Positions 18,355 through 26,818 of a stretch of DNA of 60,504 nucleotides are shown here, in pieces. Under the pieces are notes generated by a model. It saw only the letters and a program-made list of their open reading frames with translations, did not search any database and was not told the origin of the DNA. The position numbers and the translations under genes were made by a program. The DNA is from Tagaea sp. CACIAM 22H2 (GTDB lineage: Bacteria; Pseudomonadota; Alphaproteobacteria; CACIAM-22H2), in contig PVXE01000023.1 of the NCBI GenBank assembly GCA_014444615.1, positions 1 to 60,504 of the forward strand, written 5' to 3'. The number at the start of each line of letters is the position of its first letter. Within the stretch, counting starts at the first letter, position 1.

Positions 18355-18780
18355 ATGGCTTTGTCCCCCTTCCATCTCGCGATTCCCGTCCACGATTTGC
18401 CCCAGGCGCGCCGTTTCTACGGCGAGACCTTCGGCCTGTCGGAAGGCCGGTCGAGCGACCAATGGGTCGATTTCGATTTCTACGGCCATCAGCTCGTGAT
18501 CCACGAGCACCCGAAGACGGCGGCGCAGGAACGCGCGCACACGAACCCGGTCGACGGCCACGACGTGCCGGTGCCGCATTTCGGCATCGTGCTGGAATGG
18601 GGCCAGTGGGAGAAGCTGGCCGCGCGCCTGAAGGGCTTCGGCGTAAAATTCGTGATCGAGCCCTATGTGCGCTTCAAGGGCCAGGTCGGCGAACAGGCGA
18701 CGATGTTCCTGCTCGACCCGTGCGGCAACGCGCTGGAGTTCAAGGCGTTCAAGGATATGGGGCAGTTGTTTGCGAAGTGA
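18355..18780 (+). CDS. VOC (glyoxalase/dioxygenase superfamily) protein
   Basis: Starting at ATG 18355 the protein has 141 residues, [15 protein letters not shown] onward, with two beta-alpha-beta-beta-beta repeats. Possible metal ligands are His7 (FHLAIP), His62 (PHFGIVLEW) and the Glu of NALEFKAF at the position of the last ligand. Such single-chain proteins include glyoxalases, fosfomycin-resistance enzymes and dioxygenases; the activity is unknown. The 19 residues upstream in the same frame are not conserved-looking. It is divergent from the LysR gene. Confidence 0.8.
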   Translation: MALSPFHLAIPVHDLPQARRFYGETFGLSEGRSSDQWVDFDFYGHQLVIHEHPKTAAQERAHTNPVDGHDVPVPHFGIVLEWGQWEKLAARLKGFGVKFVIEPYVRFKGQVGEQATMFLLDPCGNALEFKAFKDMGQLFAK

Positions 18781-18927
18781 GAGGCGGCACGGGCGGCGGC
18801 GCCCCGCCGCCCGCGAACGCAGCATGGTGGCTATGAGCCCGACGATCCTAATAGTCAGGGCGGCGCCGTCTGCACTAGCTGCCTAATGGAGCTTTCGATA
18901 CAGACCAGATGCGCGCCCTGTAAATCT

Positions 18928-19737
18928 TCACTCTCCGGGCTGGCTCGCAGTTACATTCTTGACAGCTTGCATGATTTCTTGCGCTTGTAGAAGCATCACC
19001 TGATCAACCTCCACGCCTTCGAATTCTTCCTTCAATCGCTTTAATAGAAGCGTCTCGATTTCGTCGATTAGATAATACTGAGCGCTATCTCCGAACTTTT
19101 CGAGGAGCTGAGCGTGGTGCGGAAGAACAGCGTTGATCAACGTCGTTACGTGATCAAGGTTCAGAAATTTTGAAGGCTCTGAAAGGCCAACCTCAAGGGC
19201 CTTTGCCTTGACGTATGCCCCCATAAATATGGCGCGGTAAGCAGCGAAATAGGCCCACAAAATAGGGGATACATAAGGGCGTTCTTTTTCAACGGAGATT
19301 TCATCGGGGATTTTCTGTGGCACCAGACCGGTAAAAACAGAGATCATTTGGCGAAGGCTAGCGTTTTTGGTTGCCTCTTTTGAGGCTTCTTCAAACTTAA
19401 TAACGGCCATCATACCCGTGATAGCCTTGAACGCACCAAGCCCTACAACAGCACCCCAAATACGTTCGAGTGCCTCCAGTCGTCGCTTTTCAAGCCAAGA
19501 AATCCGAGTAGATCGACCGTCGAGCACCGCGCTTCTTAGGGACGCGATATCCGACTCTCGCGATCTAATTGCGCTCCGAAGCAACTCTTCTCGCTCTCGG
19601 AAGTCCGCTCGAACTTTCTCAATTCGAACATCAAAAATATGGCTTGCTGACTTCTCGATGGCGCTTTTGAGCCAAACACGAGCGATGAATAGTAAGAAGC
19701 TAATGCCAAGAAGAACACTGATCTGCCAGGGTTCCAT
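18928..19737 (-). CDS. Hypothetical membrane-anchored protein, probably acquired
   Basis: This 269-residue protein is not recognised. Residues ~5-25 form one membrane segment (ISVLLGISFLLFIARVW). Residues ~30-90 are charged and predicted coiled coil (RIEKVRADFREREELLRSAI), followed by helices and a second weakly hydrophobic stretch near YVSPILWAYFAAYRAIFMGA. The coding sequence is clearly less GC-rich than its neighbours and uses many codons that are rare in them, which suggests horizontal acquisition. It has no operon partner: a VOC gene ends about 150 bases away on one side and a lipoprotein gene starts about 215 bases away on the other. Confidence 0.6.
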   Translation of the reverse strand: MEPWQISVLLGISFLLFIARVWLKSAIEKSASHIFDVRIEKVRADFREREELLRSAIRSRESDIASLRSAVLDGRSTRISWLEKRRLEALERIWGAVVGLGAFKAITGMMAVIKFEEASKEATKNASLRQMISVFTGLVPQKIPDEISVEKERPYVSPILWAYFAAYRAIFMGAYVKAKALEVGLSEPSKFLNLDHVTTLINAVLPHHAQLLEKFGDSAQYYLIDEIETLLLKRLKEEFEGVEVDQVMLLQAQEIMQAVKNVTASQPGE

Positions 19738-19951
19738 ATTCTATCTCCATTAACTTTCTGCAGGATTGTATATCTAAAAAATCTCTTTCTGAATATTCCT
19801 GAGCCTGATTAGCAGTTTGCGTGGCGCAAGAATGTAATGCCACGCGATTACAAACATAGCCCGACGGATGACGCAGTCTTCAATGCTCCATGATCCGCTT
19901 GCGAGGATCCTCCGTATACAACGCACGATCCCCCAAGCGGAGACCCCCGCC

Positions 19952-20422
19952 ATGTCGCGCTTTCGTGTGTTCGCGGCCGCGCTCTGCGCGCTGCTGTCGT
20001 CGGGCTGTGCCTTTTCGACCGGCTTTCGCGACGGCCAAGCGGCCGATTTGCCGGCCGACGCGCCGGTCGTCGTGGCGCTGACCGAGGCCAAGCTTTCCTC
20101 CGATTTCGACACGCAGGGCGTGTTCTGGTCGCGCAGCTCGTCGGTTTTGCACTCGCTGCGCGACCAACCGGGTCTGGTCGGCTACGCGGTGCGGTTCGAA
20201 ATCTGGGAAGGCCGCGTGCGGACCATGACGGTCTGGCGCGACGACGCCAGCTTGGCCGCGTTCGTTGCTGGGCGCATTCATGCCCGCGCCGCCGTGGAGG
20301 GATTGCCCGCCCTCGCCGATGCGCGTTTCGCGCGCGTGCGCGTGGCGCGGGCGGAAGCACCGCTACCTTGGCCCGACGTGGCCGAACGCCTCGCGCGCGA
20401 CGGGCGCGGCTATTACGAATAG
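19952..20422 (+). CDS. Lipoprotein with a DUF3291/antibiotic-biosynthesis-monooxygenase-like domain
   Basis: Starting at ATG 19952 the protein has 156 residues. Residues 1-20 are a lipoprotein signal (MSRFRVFAAALCALLSSGC, lipobox LSSGC). The rest resembles the small ferredoxin-like ABM/DUF3291 fold: LVGYAVRFEIWEGRVRTMTV followed by WRDDASLAAFVAGRIHARA. This fold usually binds haem or small aromatic compounds, but the activity here is unknown. A GGAG lies about ten bases before the start. A longer frame from ATG 19868 would bury the signal peptide and is rejected. A strong terminator-like hairpin follows 70 bases after the stop. Confidence 0.72.
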   Translation: MSRFRVFAAALCALLSSGCAFSTGFRDGQAADLPADAPVVVALTEAKLSSDFDTQGVFWSRSSSVLHSLRDQPGLVGYAVRFEIWEGRVRTMTVWRDDASLAAFVAGRIHARAAVEGLPALADARFARVRVARAEAPLPWPDVAERLARDGRGYYE

Positions 20423-20491
20423 CGGAGGAGTTTGAAAAGCCGTCCCCCTTTCAGGGGGGGCGCCAAAGCGGTGGCGGAGGGGATGAGATTG

Positions 20492-20520
20492 AAAATCCGC
20501 GCGCAGGCTCGCGGATTTTT
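20492..20520 (+). terminator. Rho-independent terminator-like hairpin
   Basis: A perfect 10-base stem (AAAATCCGCG at 20492-20501 with CGCGGATTTT at 20510-20519) encloses an 8-base loop and ends in a run of five T. It lies 70 bases after the stop codon of the plus-strand lipoprotein gene. Because the stem begins with AAAA it could also work in the opposite direction for the minus-strand gene at 20993. Confidence 0.7.
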
Positions 20521-20554
20521 CCTCGCTACGCTCGGACTTCGCTGACGCTCCGCC

Positions 20555-20575
20555 TCGAACGCCTTCGGCGTTCGA
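20555..20575. repeat. Inverted repeat with a TTCG-type loop
   Basis: TCGAACGCC (20555-20563) pairs perfectly with GGCGTTCGA (20567-20575) around TTC, so the tip is the very stable C(TTCG)G tetraloop. There is no T-run, so it is not a standard terminator. It may be part of a structured RNA or a repetitive extragenic element. Confidence 0.6.
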
Positions 20576-20610
20576 TCGAACAAGACTTCGTTCACTACAC
20601 CCCGCACCGG

Positions 20611-20652
20611 CAGCTTTCCGCCACCCGCCCTGCGGGCGGCGGCGGAAAGCTG
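20611..20652. repeat. Long inverted repeat (12-base outer stem)
   Basis: CAGCTTTCCGCC (20611-20622) pairs perfectly with GGCGGAAAGCTG (20641-20652). An inner 6-base stem (20625-20630 with 20634-20639) closes on TGC. The whole 42 bases can form a nearly continuous hairpin, with no T-run after it. It resembles a repetitive extragenic palindrome; copies elsewhere in the genome cannot be checked here. Confidence 0.6.
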
Positions 20653-20992
20653 GCGGAGGATGCAGTCGGACGAGCACTTGTCTTTGGCACGGGTCGCCAA
20701 GAACAGGGATTTTTGCAGGGAAAACCCAGGGAGTGAGCGCACCCCCCCCTCACTCCGAGCGGAATACGCCAGTTGGCTGCGGCAGTCAGGCGTGAGTCCA
20801 GAAGTACCCAAGCGGAACACTAAGTCTTCATCCGCCCAAGAGTTCCCGAGGCCGTAATGATGAACCCCAACACCGTCGCTACTTGATTGCCCCTTAAAGT
20901 TGTAAATATTCTGACGCACGGACAGCTGTGATGTACGAAAACTCTTGTTTCATTGCTGCTTTCTTGCCCTCTCTCGAGGACGATCAACCATT

Positions 20993-21769
20993 TCACTCGA
21001 CGCCTGCGACCGGCAGCGGAATCTCCGGCATCGCGGCGGAGCGAGAGCCCGGTAAAGGCGGATTGGAAACGCCGCGATAGGTCGCCACCAACGAGAACTT
21101 CACCGCATCGGTGAGATTGGGGCCCGCCGCATGGAGCGTCCGGCAATGGAAGAAGACCGTGTCCCCGGGCTCAAGCGCGACCGGAACGGCGGTCTTCGCC
21201 AGCTCCCGCCCCGCCGGCACGTCCAGCCGAAGGAACTTCCGGTCGTCGAACAGGGTGTCGGGAAGATCGAGCGCGTGCGAACTCGGGATGAAGGACAGCG
21301 CGCCGTTCGCGCGCGTCTCCGACCCGAGCGCCAGCCACATCGAGACCAAACCAGGAAAGCCGAACGACCAGTATCGAATGTCCCGATGCCAATTCGTCCG
21401 GCTGCCATGACGCGGATGCTTCGTCATGACGCAGTTGTGATGGGCGCGGGACATTTGCGCTTCCTCGCCCAGGATGTCCCGCACGGCCGCCGAGACCTGC
21501 GTGCCCGCAAGCCAATCCCGGAAGACGGGTTGCCGGTCGACCGCGCTCAAGAGGCGACGGATCGTTTTGCCGCCGGGCGCCGTCTTCGAGTTCGGCGCGC
21601 CCGGATAGCCCAGATCCGCTTCGAGTTCGACGGGCGCGCGGCCCGCCGCCAATTCGAGCAGTGCCGCTTCGCGCAATTCCGTCACCGTCGATGCCGGGCA
21701 AAATCCCCGTGCGATCACGAATCCGGTTCCGATATAGGAGCCGAGCTCCGATGCGCTCAATCGCGACAA
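20993..21769 (-). CDS. Phytanoyl-CoA dioxygenase (PhyH) family Fe(II)/2-oxoglutarate enzyme
   Basis: This 258-residue protein has the PhyH double-stranded beta-helix. NWHRDIRYW gives the His-x-Asp pair, FFHCRTLHAAGPNLT gives the distal His, and the Arg that binds 2-oxoglutarate is probably in KFSLVATYRG. Members hydroxylate lipids, antibiotics or small metabolites in the cytoplasm. It starts 9 bases after the stop codon of the multicopper oxidase gene and is probably the last gene of that copper operon, an unexpected partner. No signal peptide is seen. The substrate is unknown. Confidence 0.83.
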   Translation of the reverse strand: MSRLSASELGSYIGTGFVIARGFCPASTVTELREAALLELAAGRAPVELEADLGYPGAPNSKTAPGGKTIRRLLSAVDRQPVFRDWLAGTQVSAAVRDILGEEAQMSRAHHNCVMTKHPRHGSRTNWHRDIRYWSFGFPGLVSMWLALGSETRANGALSFIPSSHALDLPDTLFDDRKFLRLDVPAGRELAKTAVPVALEPGDTVFFHCRTLHAAGPNLTDAVKFSLVATYRGVSNPPLPGSRSAAMPEIPLPVAGVE

Positions 21770-21778
21770 GTTTGTCCC

Positions 21779-23257
21779 CTATATCGTCCGATACTGGCCC
21801 ATCATCCCGGCATCCTCGTGTTCCAAGACGTGGCAGTGGAACATGAAGGGATGCTCGGTCGTCGCGGGCTGACGGAACGACACGAGCAATTTGGTCGGCC
21901 CCGTCGCGAGTACCGTGTCTTTCTCGCCCGCCAAATGCGCCGGCGGCGGCTCACCATCGATCTCAAGAATCCTGAACATCGCGCCATGGACATGAAATGG
22001 ATGCGACATCATCTGCGGCGCGATGTCCCAGATCTCGTCGCCGCCCAGCCGCGGCTCGAAATCGATCCGGTTCGGATCGAACGGCTTTCCGTTGATGCCG
22101 AACGGGCTCGCATGCGCCCCGCCGTGTTCGGAGGATCCGCGCATCATCGAAGTGCCCATGTCGAGGGACAGGGTCCGGCGCACGAGTTCGGGCCGGACAT
22201 GAACCGTCGCGAGTTCGCGCAGCCGATCCGGCAGGCGGCCTTGGGCGGGCAACGCCCGATCGACCTCGAAGCGCAGCAGCGGACCGCTACCCCGCCCCAT
22301 GATGCGTCCGGAGATCGGCAGCCGCCCGGCCAGCGCCGCGGTCGTGTCGGAACCCGTTTCGAGCCGAACGCCTAGGCCGGATGAGAAATCGACCACGACC
22401 TCGACGCGTTCGCCGGGTGCGACGACGAGGCTCCGAAGCTGCGCGGGCTCGCGCAGATAGCCGCCGTCCGTGGCGATCGCGGCGAACGGACGGCCATCGT
22501 CGAACGCGAGATCGAAATTCCTGGCGTTCGCGGCATTCAGGATCCGCAATCGCACGAGACCGGCCGGGACCCGCGCCACGGGATCGACGACGCCGTTCAC
22601 CACGAAAGTCGCGCCGCGCATACCCATCATCATTGCCGGGCCACGATTGAGATAGACGAGCCGGCCTTCGGCATCGAAGGCGCGATCCTGCAGGATCAGC
22701 GGCAAATCGTCGATGCCATACGTCGCAGGCAAACCGTGTCGCCGCGCGTCGAGGTCCTCGACGATGGCGAGACCCGCCAAGCCGGAATACACTTGTCTTC
22801 CCGTGGCGCCGTGCGGATGCGCGTGATACCACGCGGTCGCCGCCGGTTGCGCCACACGGAACGACGTCCGCCACATCGTTCCGGGTGCGATGGGATGATG
22901 GGGTGACCCGTCGGCGGCGGCCGGAATCAGAAATCCGTGAAAATGCGTCGAGGTCGGCTCGTCGAGCAGGTTCCGAATCTCGACATCGGCGGCACACCCG
23001 TTGCGGAAGAGCAGCGTGGGCCCGAGATAGGTCGACGAATAGCCCATCGTCGGCGACGGCCTGAATGTGCCGAATGCATGCGTGGCACCCGCCACTTCCA
23101 GCCGGATTGGACCGGCGGTGGAATCGACCAAGCGCGGAATCGGCAATGCCCGTGCTTGCGCGTTGGCGCGCGACACAAAGCCCGGAAACAGCGAGACGCT
23201 CGCCGCCCCCGCGAGGAAGCGGCAACGCCCCGGCCGCTCGATGGAACCCGCCCCCAT
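21779..23257 (-). CDS. Multicopper oxidase (CueO/FtsP-like)
   Basis: The 492-residue protein has all four copper-binding motifs: THFHGFL, WYHAHPHG, HPFHVHGAMF and FHCHVLEHEDAGMM. The last contains the Cys that links the type 1 copper to the trinuclear cluster. A Met-containing segment (AMMMGMRG) could bind extra Cu(I). The likely function is oxidation of Cu(I) to the less toxic Cu(II) in the periplasm. The N-terminus (ERPGRCRFLAGAASVSLFPG) looks like a Tat leader but lacks two adjacent arginines, so its export route is unclear. It follows the CusF-like gene by 15 bases and precedes PhyH by 9. Confidence 0.88.
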   Translation of the reverse strand: MGAGSIERPGRCRFLAGAASVSLFPGFVSRANAQARALPIPRLVDSTAGPIRLEVAGATHAFGTFRPSPTMGYSSTYLGPTLLFRNGCAADVEIRNLLDEPTSTHFHGFLIPAAADGSPHHPIAPGTMWRTSFRVAQPAATAWYHAHPHGATGRQVYSGLAGLAIVEDLDARRHGLPATYGIDDLPLILQDRAFDAEGRLVYLNRGPAMMMGMRGATFVVNGVVDPVARVPAGLVRLRILNAANARNFDLAFDDGRPFAAIATDGGYLREPAQLRSLVVAPGERVEVVVDFSSGLGVRLETGSDTTAALAGRLPISGRIMGRGSGPLLRFEVDRALPAQGRLPDRLRELATVHVRPELVRRTLSLDMGTSMMRGSSEHGGAHASPFGINGKPFDPNRIDFEPRLGGDEIWDIAPQMMSHPFHVHGAMFRILEIDGEPPPAHLAGEKDTVLATGPTKLLVSFRQPATTEHPFMFHCHVLEHEDAGMMGQYRTI

Positions 23258-23272
23258 ACTGCGCCTACACCG

Positions 23273-23593
23273 TCACTTGGCGATCTCGATAACGTAGAAG
23301 ATCCCGTCGCTGCGCTCAGCGATAAACCGCACCTTGTCACCCACTTTCAGATCCCGCATCATGGCCCGGTCGCGGGCCGTGAACACCATGGTCATGCCGG
23401 GCATGTCCAATTCCGGCAAGGGCCCGTGGCGAAGCGTAACCTTCCCTTCCGCGTCGTTGACTCGGCGGACCTCGCCCTCGATCCAGTCGGTCTTCTGGGC
23501 GTTGGCGGCGCTGGCTCCCGCCAGCGCCGTGACGGCGACACACAATGCGGCCAACCGGCCGCGCCAAGTGATCGGAAGCATCCGCGCCCTCAT
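23273..23593 (-). CDS. CusF-like periplasmic copper-binding protein
   Basis: Starting at ATG 23593 (overlapping the cupredoxin stop as ATGA) the protein has 106 residues, with a signal peptide ending near ASAANAQ. The small OB-fold domain follows: WIEGEVRRVNDAEGKVTL, then HGPLPELDMPGMTMVF. The Cu(I) ligands of E. coli CusF (one His and two Met) are retained, but the stacking Trp is replaced by Met (DMPGMTM). It should carry Cu(I) in the periplasm. No CusA/CusB pump is encoded nearby, so its partner may be the adjacent oxidases. Confidence 0.85.
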   Translation of the reverse strand: MRARMLPITWRGRLAALCVAVTALAGASAANAQKTDWIEGEVRRVNDAEGKVTLRHGPLPELDMPGMTMVFTARDRAMMRDLKVGDKVRFIAERSDGIFYVIEIAK

Positions 23594-24063
23594 CGACCGA
23601 CGCTCACCGTGCCCACCATGCCGGCCTCGTAGTGGCCGGGCTTCAGGCAACCGAACTTGAAGGTTCCAGCGCTGGTGAACCGCCAGACGATCTCGCCGGT
23701 CTTGCTAGGCTGAACGGTGACGGCGTTGGGCTCGACGTCGTGCTCCATGCCGGGATTTTCCTGCATGACCTTGGCGTGCTCGACCAACTCCTGTTCGGTG
23801 CCGAGCATCATCTCGTGCGGCAATTCGCCGATGTTCTTGACCACGAAGCGGATCGTTTCGCCGGGACGGACGGAGACCCGATCCGGAAGGAAGCGCATCT
23901 GGTCGTTCATCCGGACTTCGACCGTCCTGGTGACGCGCTTGGGATCGCCGGGCTCTCCGAGCGCGGACTTGCCGTGCCCGCCGCTATGGCCGGGGGAAGC
24001 GATAGCGATCGAGGCGCCGGCCAGGGCCAAGACCAAAAGGGACGCGAGAAACTCGTTCTTCAT
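23590..24063 (-). CDS. Cupredoxin (plastocyanin/azurin-like) copper protein
   Basis: A 157-residue protein from ATG 24063, with AAGGAGA six bases before it. A signal peptide covers residues ~1-22. A His-rich linker (SPGHSGGHGK) is followed by a cupredoxin domain with the type 1 copper ligands: His in GELPHEMMLG and Cys, His and Met in FGCLKPGHYEAGM. It probably shuttles electrons or copper in the periplasm beside the multicopper oxidases. The region PNAVTVQPSKTGEIVWRF is typical of copper-resistance cupredoxins. Both neighbours are copper proteins in the same operon. Confidence 0.88.
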   Translation of the reverse strand: MKNEFLASLLVLALAGASIAIASPGHSGGHGKSALGEPGDPKRVTRTVEVRMNDQMRFLPDRVSVRPGETIRFVVKNIGELPHEMMLGTEQELVEHAKVMQENPGMEHDVEPNAVTVQPSKTGEIVWRFTSAGTFKFGCLKPGHYEAGMVGTVSVGR

Positions 24064-24092
24064 ACCAATCTCCTTCTTGGGGGGTAAGAGAG

Positions 24093-25376
24093 TCAGCCTT
24101 TCCACTCGTAAGCGACCGTGCCGGGCGGGTGCTGGTACCAACCCGGGTCCTTGTAGTCGCCGCGCGCCAGGCCTTCGCGCACCTTGACCACGGAGAACAT
24201 GCCGCCCATCTCGAGCGGCCCGAACGGGCCGCGGCCGGTCATCATCGGCAGCGTATTGTCCGGGATCGGCATCTCCATTTCCTGCATGTCGGCCATCCCG
24301 CGCTCGCCCATGACCATGTAGTCGGGCACGACGCGCGTGATTTTGTGGACGACATCGCGATGGTCGACGCCGATCATGGTCGGTACGTTGTGGCCCATCG
24401 GGTTCATCGTGTGATGCGATTTGTGGCAGTGAATCGCCCAGTCGCCGGGCTCGTCCGCCACGAACTCGATGGCGCGCATTTGGCCGACGCCGATATCCGC
24501 GCTGACCTCCGGCCAACGCGCGCTCGGCGGAACCCAGCCGCCATCGGTCCCGGTCACGACGAAATCGTATCCGTGCAGATGGATCGGGTGGTTGGTCATG
24601 GTAAGATTGCCGACGCGGATGCGGACCCGATCCCCCTTCCGCACCACGAGCGGATCGATCCCCGGAAACACGCGGCTGTTCCAGCTCCAGATGTTGAAGT
24701 CGAGCATCGTCGAATTCTTCGGCGTCTTCGCGCCGGGCTCGATGTCGTAGGCGTTCAGGATGAAGACGAAGTCCCTGTCGACGGCGTGGAGCGCCGGATT
24801 CCGGGGATGGACGACGAAGAACCCCATCATTCCCATCGACATCTGGACCATCTCGTCGGCGTGCGGGTGGTACATGAAAGTCCCGCTCTTCTTCATCACG
24901 AACTCGTAGACGAAGGTCTTTCCGACCGGGATGTGGGGTTGGGTCAGCCCGCCCACGCCATCCATGCCGCAGGGAAGCAGGATTCCGTGCCAATGGATCG
25001 TCGTGTGCTCGGGAAGCTTGTTGGTCACGAAAATCCGGACCTTGTCGCCTTCGACGCACTCGATCGTGGGGCCCGGGCTCTGACCATTGTAGCCCCAGAG
25101 ATTGGCGACCATTCCCGGCGCCATCTCGCGGATAACAGGCTCGGCGATCAGATGGAACTCCTTCCATCCGTCGCGCATGCGCCACGGCAGGGTCCAGCCG
25201 TTCAAAGTGACGACGGGATTGTAAGGACGCCCGGAAGCCGGCGCCGACGGAAACACGGTGGCGGACGACGACTGCGTCGCCGCCTCCGGGATCGACGCGA
25301 GACTGGCCTTCGACACGAGGCCCATTCCGGCCACGCCAACCGCCGAAGCCGCAAGAAAGTTACGCCGTGAAAACAT
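24093..25376 (-). CDS. Multicopper oxidase with Tat signal (copper-resistance type)
   Basis: A 427-residue protein from ATG 25376 (GGGAG seven bases before). Its start MFSRRNFLAASAVGVAG is a clear twin-arginine signal, so it is folded in the cytoplasm and exported by Tat. The copper motifs are TIHWHGIL, MYHPHADEM, HPIHLHGYD and IHCHKSHHTMNPMGH. Met residues are frequent near the end (GMADMQEMEMP), as in Cu(I)-handling oxidases. It should oxidise Cu(I) in the periplasm. The last motif, H-C-H-x3-H-x4-M, keeps the type 1 ligands. It is the third gene of the operon beginning at 27145. Confidence 0.88.
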   Translation of the reverse strand: MFSRRNFLAASAVGVAGMGLVSKASLASIPEAATQSSSATVFPSAPASGRPYNPVVTLNGWTLPWRMRDGWKEFHLIAEPVIREMAPGMVANLWGYNGQSPGPTIECVEGDKVRIFVTNKLPEHTTIHWHGILLPCGMDGVGGLTQPHIPVGKTFVYEFVMKKSGTFMYHPHADEMVQMSMGMMGFFVVHPRNPALHAVDRDFVFILNAYDIEPGAKTPKNSTMLDFNIWSWNSRVFPGIDPLVVRKGDRVRIRVGNLTMTNHPIHLHGYDFVVTGTDGGWVPPSARWPEVSADIGVGQMRAIEFVADEPGDWAIHCHKSHHTMNPMGHNVPTMIGVDHRDVVHKITRVVPDYMVMGERGMADMQEMEMPIPDNTLPMMTGRGPFGPLEMGGMFSVVKVREGLARGDYKDPGWYQHPPGTVAYEWKG

Positions 25377-25415
25377 CCGACACTCCCGAGTGAACACCCA
25401 ACGTCAAAACCCGAT

Positions 25416-26786
25416 TCAATGGCCGGGCGCGGCCGCGCCGCCCCCCGGCACCGCGGCGGCGGGCATGCCACCCGCATAGCCACCGCCGACAAGCGCGCCC
25501 CGCAGATCGGCGCTGGCGATCCAGAAATCGCGCAGCGCTTCCACCGCGGCGACTTGCACGGCGGTCCGTTGCCGCGCGTCCGCCAGCAGGTCGAAGACGC
25601 TTTGCAGCATGCCGTTGTAGCGAAGGACGCTCTCGTCCATGATTCGCGTTTGCAGAGGCAGCATGTGCGCCGAATAGTGACGGGCGATGTCGTGGGCCGT
25701 GCGATAGGCGACATAGGCTTCGCGCGCATCCGCTCGGACACTGATCGAAAGTCGAGACGTTTGATTGACCAACGTCATGAACCGCGCCTGTTTTCCGAAG
25801 CTGCCCTGGGCCGACAGATCGAAAACCGGGACCCGCATTTTTCGCTCCACCCCACCGGAGCCGAGCGGACGGCCGATCGTCACATCACGGAACTCGCCGA
25901 CGGAAACGCTGCCGTTGTCGTAACCATCAAGTTCGAATTCGCGGACTTCGGCGGCGATTTCGATGAGCAAGGCGCGCAGGTCGTAGCGTTGGGCGAGCGC
26001 CGACGCCTCGGGATCGGCGATCGCCGGCAGCGCTTCGGGCAACCCGGGCAATGCATCCGGCAGCCTATAGCGCGCCTCCTCGCCCCAAACGCCGAGGAGA
26101 CGGGTCAAGCGGTTCCGCGCCACGAGCGAAGCTTGCCGCGCACGCGCCGCCTGAACGCTGGCTTCACCGAGCGCAGCACTCTCCCGGAACTCGTTGAGGC
26201 GCGGCCAATTGCCGACACGCGCCATGCGGCGCCCCAGCTCCGCTGCCGCTTCCGACGCCATTCTGGCTTCGTCGACCAAACGCGCGACTTGCGTGGCGCC
26301 GACGGCCGCCGCATGGGCTTTTCGGACATCGAGCGCGAGCCTGGCGATCTCGCCCGCCGCCGCGAGCTTGGCGCGCTCGAAATTCAAGCTTTCGACTTCG
26401 GCGGAAGAACGACGCAGTCCGCCCAGGACGCGCTCGACGAACCGGATCTCGATCCCGTCCTCCGGACCGGTCGCGTCGAGCGCCGCGACGACCGACTCGG
26501 CCGGAATTCGCAGATCGAAATACACGCGATGCAGATCGGGATTGGCGAGGAGCGCGATCTTGACCGCCGCATCCGCGTCGACAGGGCTCGCAATCAGCGC
26601 CGACAGCCGCGACCGGATCGCCGGGACATCCGGGTACCCCGCGCGCGCCACGGCCGCGACTTGCCCGCGATCCGACATCGACGGCGCGGGGCCGGAGCCG
26701 GCCGGGTCCGTCGCGACGGCGCAGCCCGAGACGAACGCGGCGGTGGCGGCCGCGACCACAAGTCGATTCAACGCACGAATTCGCAT
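25416..26786 (-). CDS. TolC-family outer membrane lipoprotein
   Basis: The protein has 456 residues from ATG 26786. It has a lipoprotein signal (lipobox VSGC at about residues 20-23) and long Ala-rich helices with two repeats of the outer membrane efflux fold (for example ALRDFWIASADLRGALVG at the end). TolC-like proteins form the outer membrane channel of tripartite pumps. No RND pump or membrane-fusion protein is encoded in this region, so it may pair with a pump elsewhere. An upstream ATG at 26903 is rejected because it would hide the signal peptide. Confidence 0.82.
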   Translation of the reverse strand: MRIRALNRLVVAAATAAFVSGCAVATDPAGSGPAPSMSDRGQVAAVARAGYPDVPAIRSRLSALIASPVDADAAVKIALLANPDLHRVYFDLRIPAESVVAALDATGPEDGIEIRFVERVLGGLRRSSAEVESLNFERAKLAAAGEIARLALDVRKAHAAAVGATQVARLVDEARMASEAAAELGRRMARVGNWPRLNEFRESAALGEASVQAARARQASLVARNRLTRLLGVWGEEARYRLPDALPGLPEALPAIADPEASALAQRYDLRALLIEIAAEVREFELDGYDNGSVSVGEFRDVTIGRPLGSGGVERKMRVPVFDLSAQGSFGKQARFMTLVNQTSRLSISVRADAREAYVAYRTAHDIARHYSAHMLPLQTRIMDESVLRYNGMLQSVFDLLADARQRTAVQVAAVEALRDFWIASADLRGALVGGGYAGGMPAAAVPGGGAAAPGH

Positions 26787-26818
26787 CCAACAGATCTCCG
26801 GTATTTCTATTTCGGGGT

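Larger units (their letters stand above)
20423..20992. other. Gene-free stretch with hairpins between the metabolic and copper regions
   Basis: About 570 bases with no convincing coding frame. It holds three strong inverted repeats (listed separately) in its first half and C-runs such as cccccccct near 20746-20754. The second half, near 20850-20990, is less GC-rich. This marks the edge between the general metabolic genes and the minus-strand copper region. It could hold a small RNA or be the scar of an insertion; the sequence does not decide. Confidence 0.5.

Noticed and set aside
24064..25185. Upstream extension of the cupredoxin frame
   Set aside because: The part before ATG 24063 is a shadow of the multicopper oxidase; a good ribosome binding site and signal peptide support 24063.
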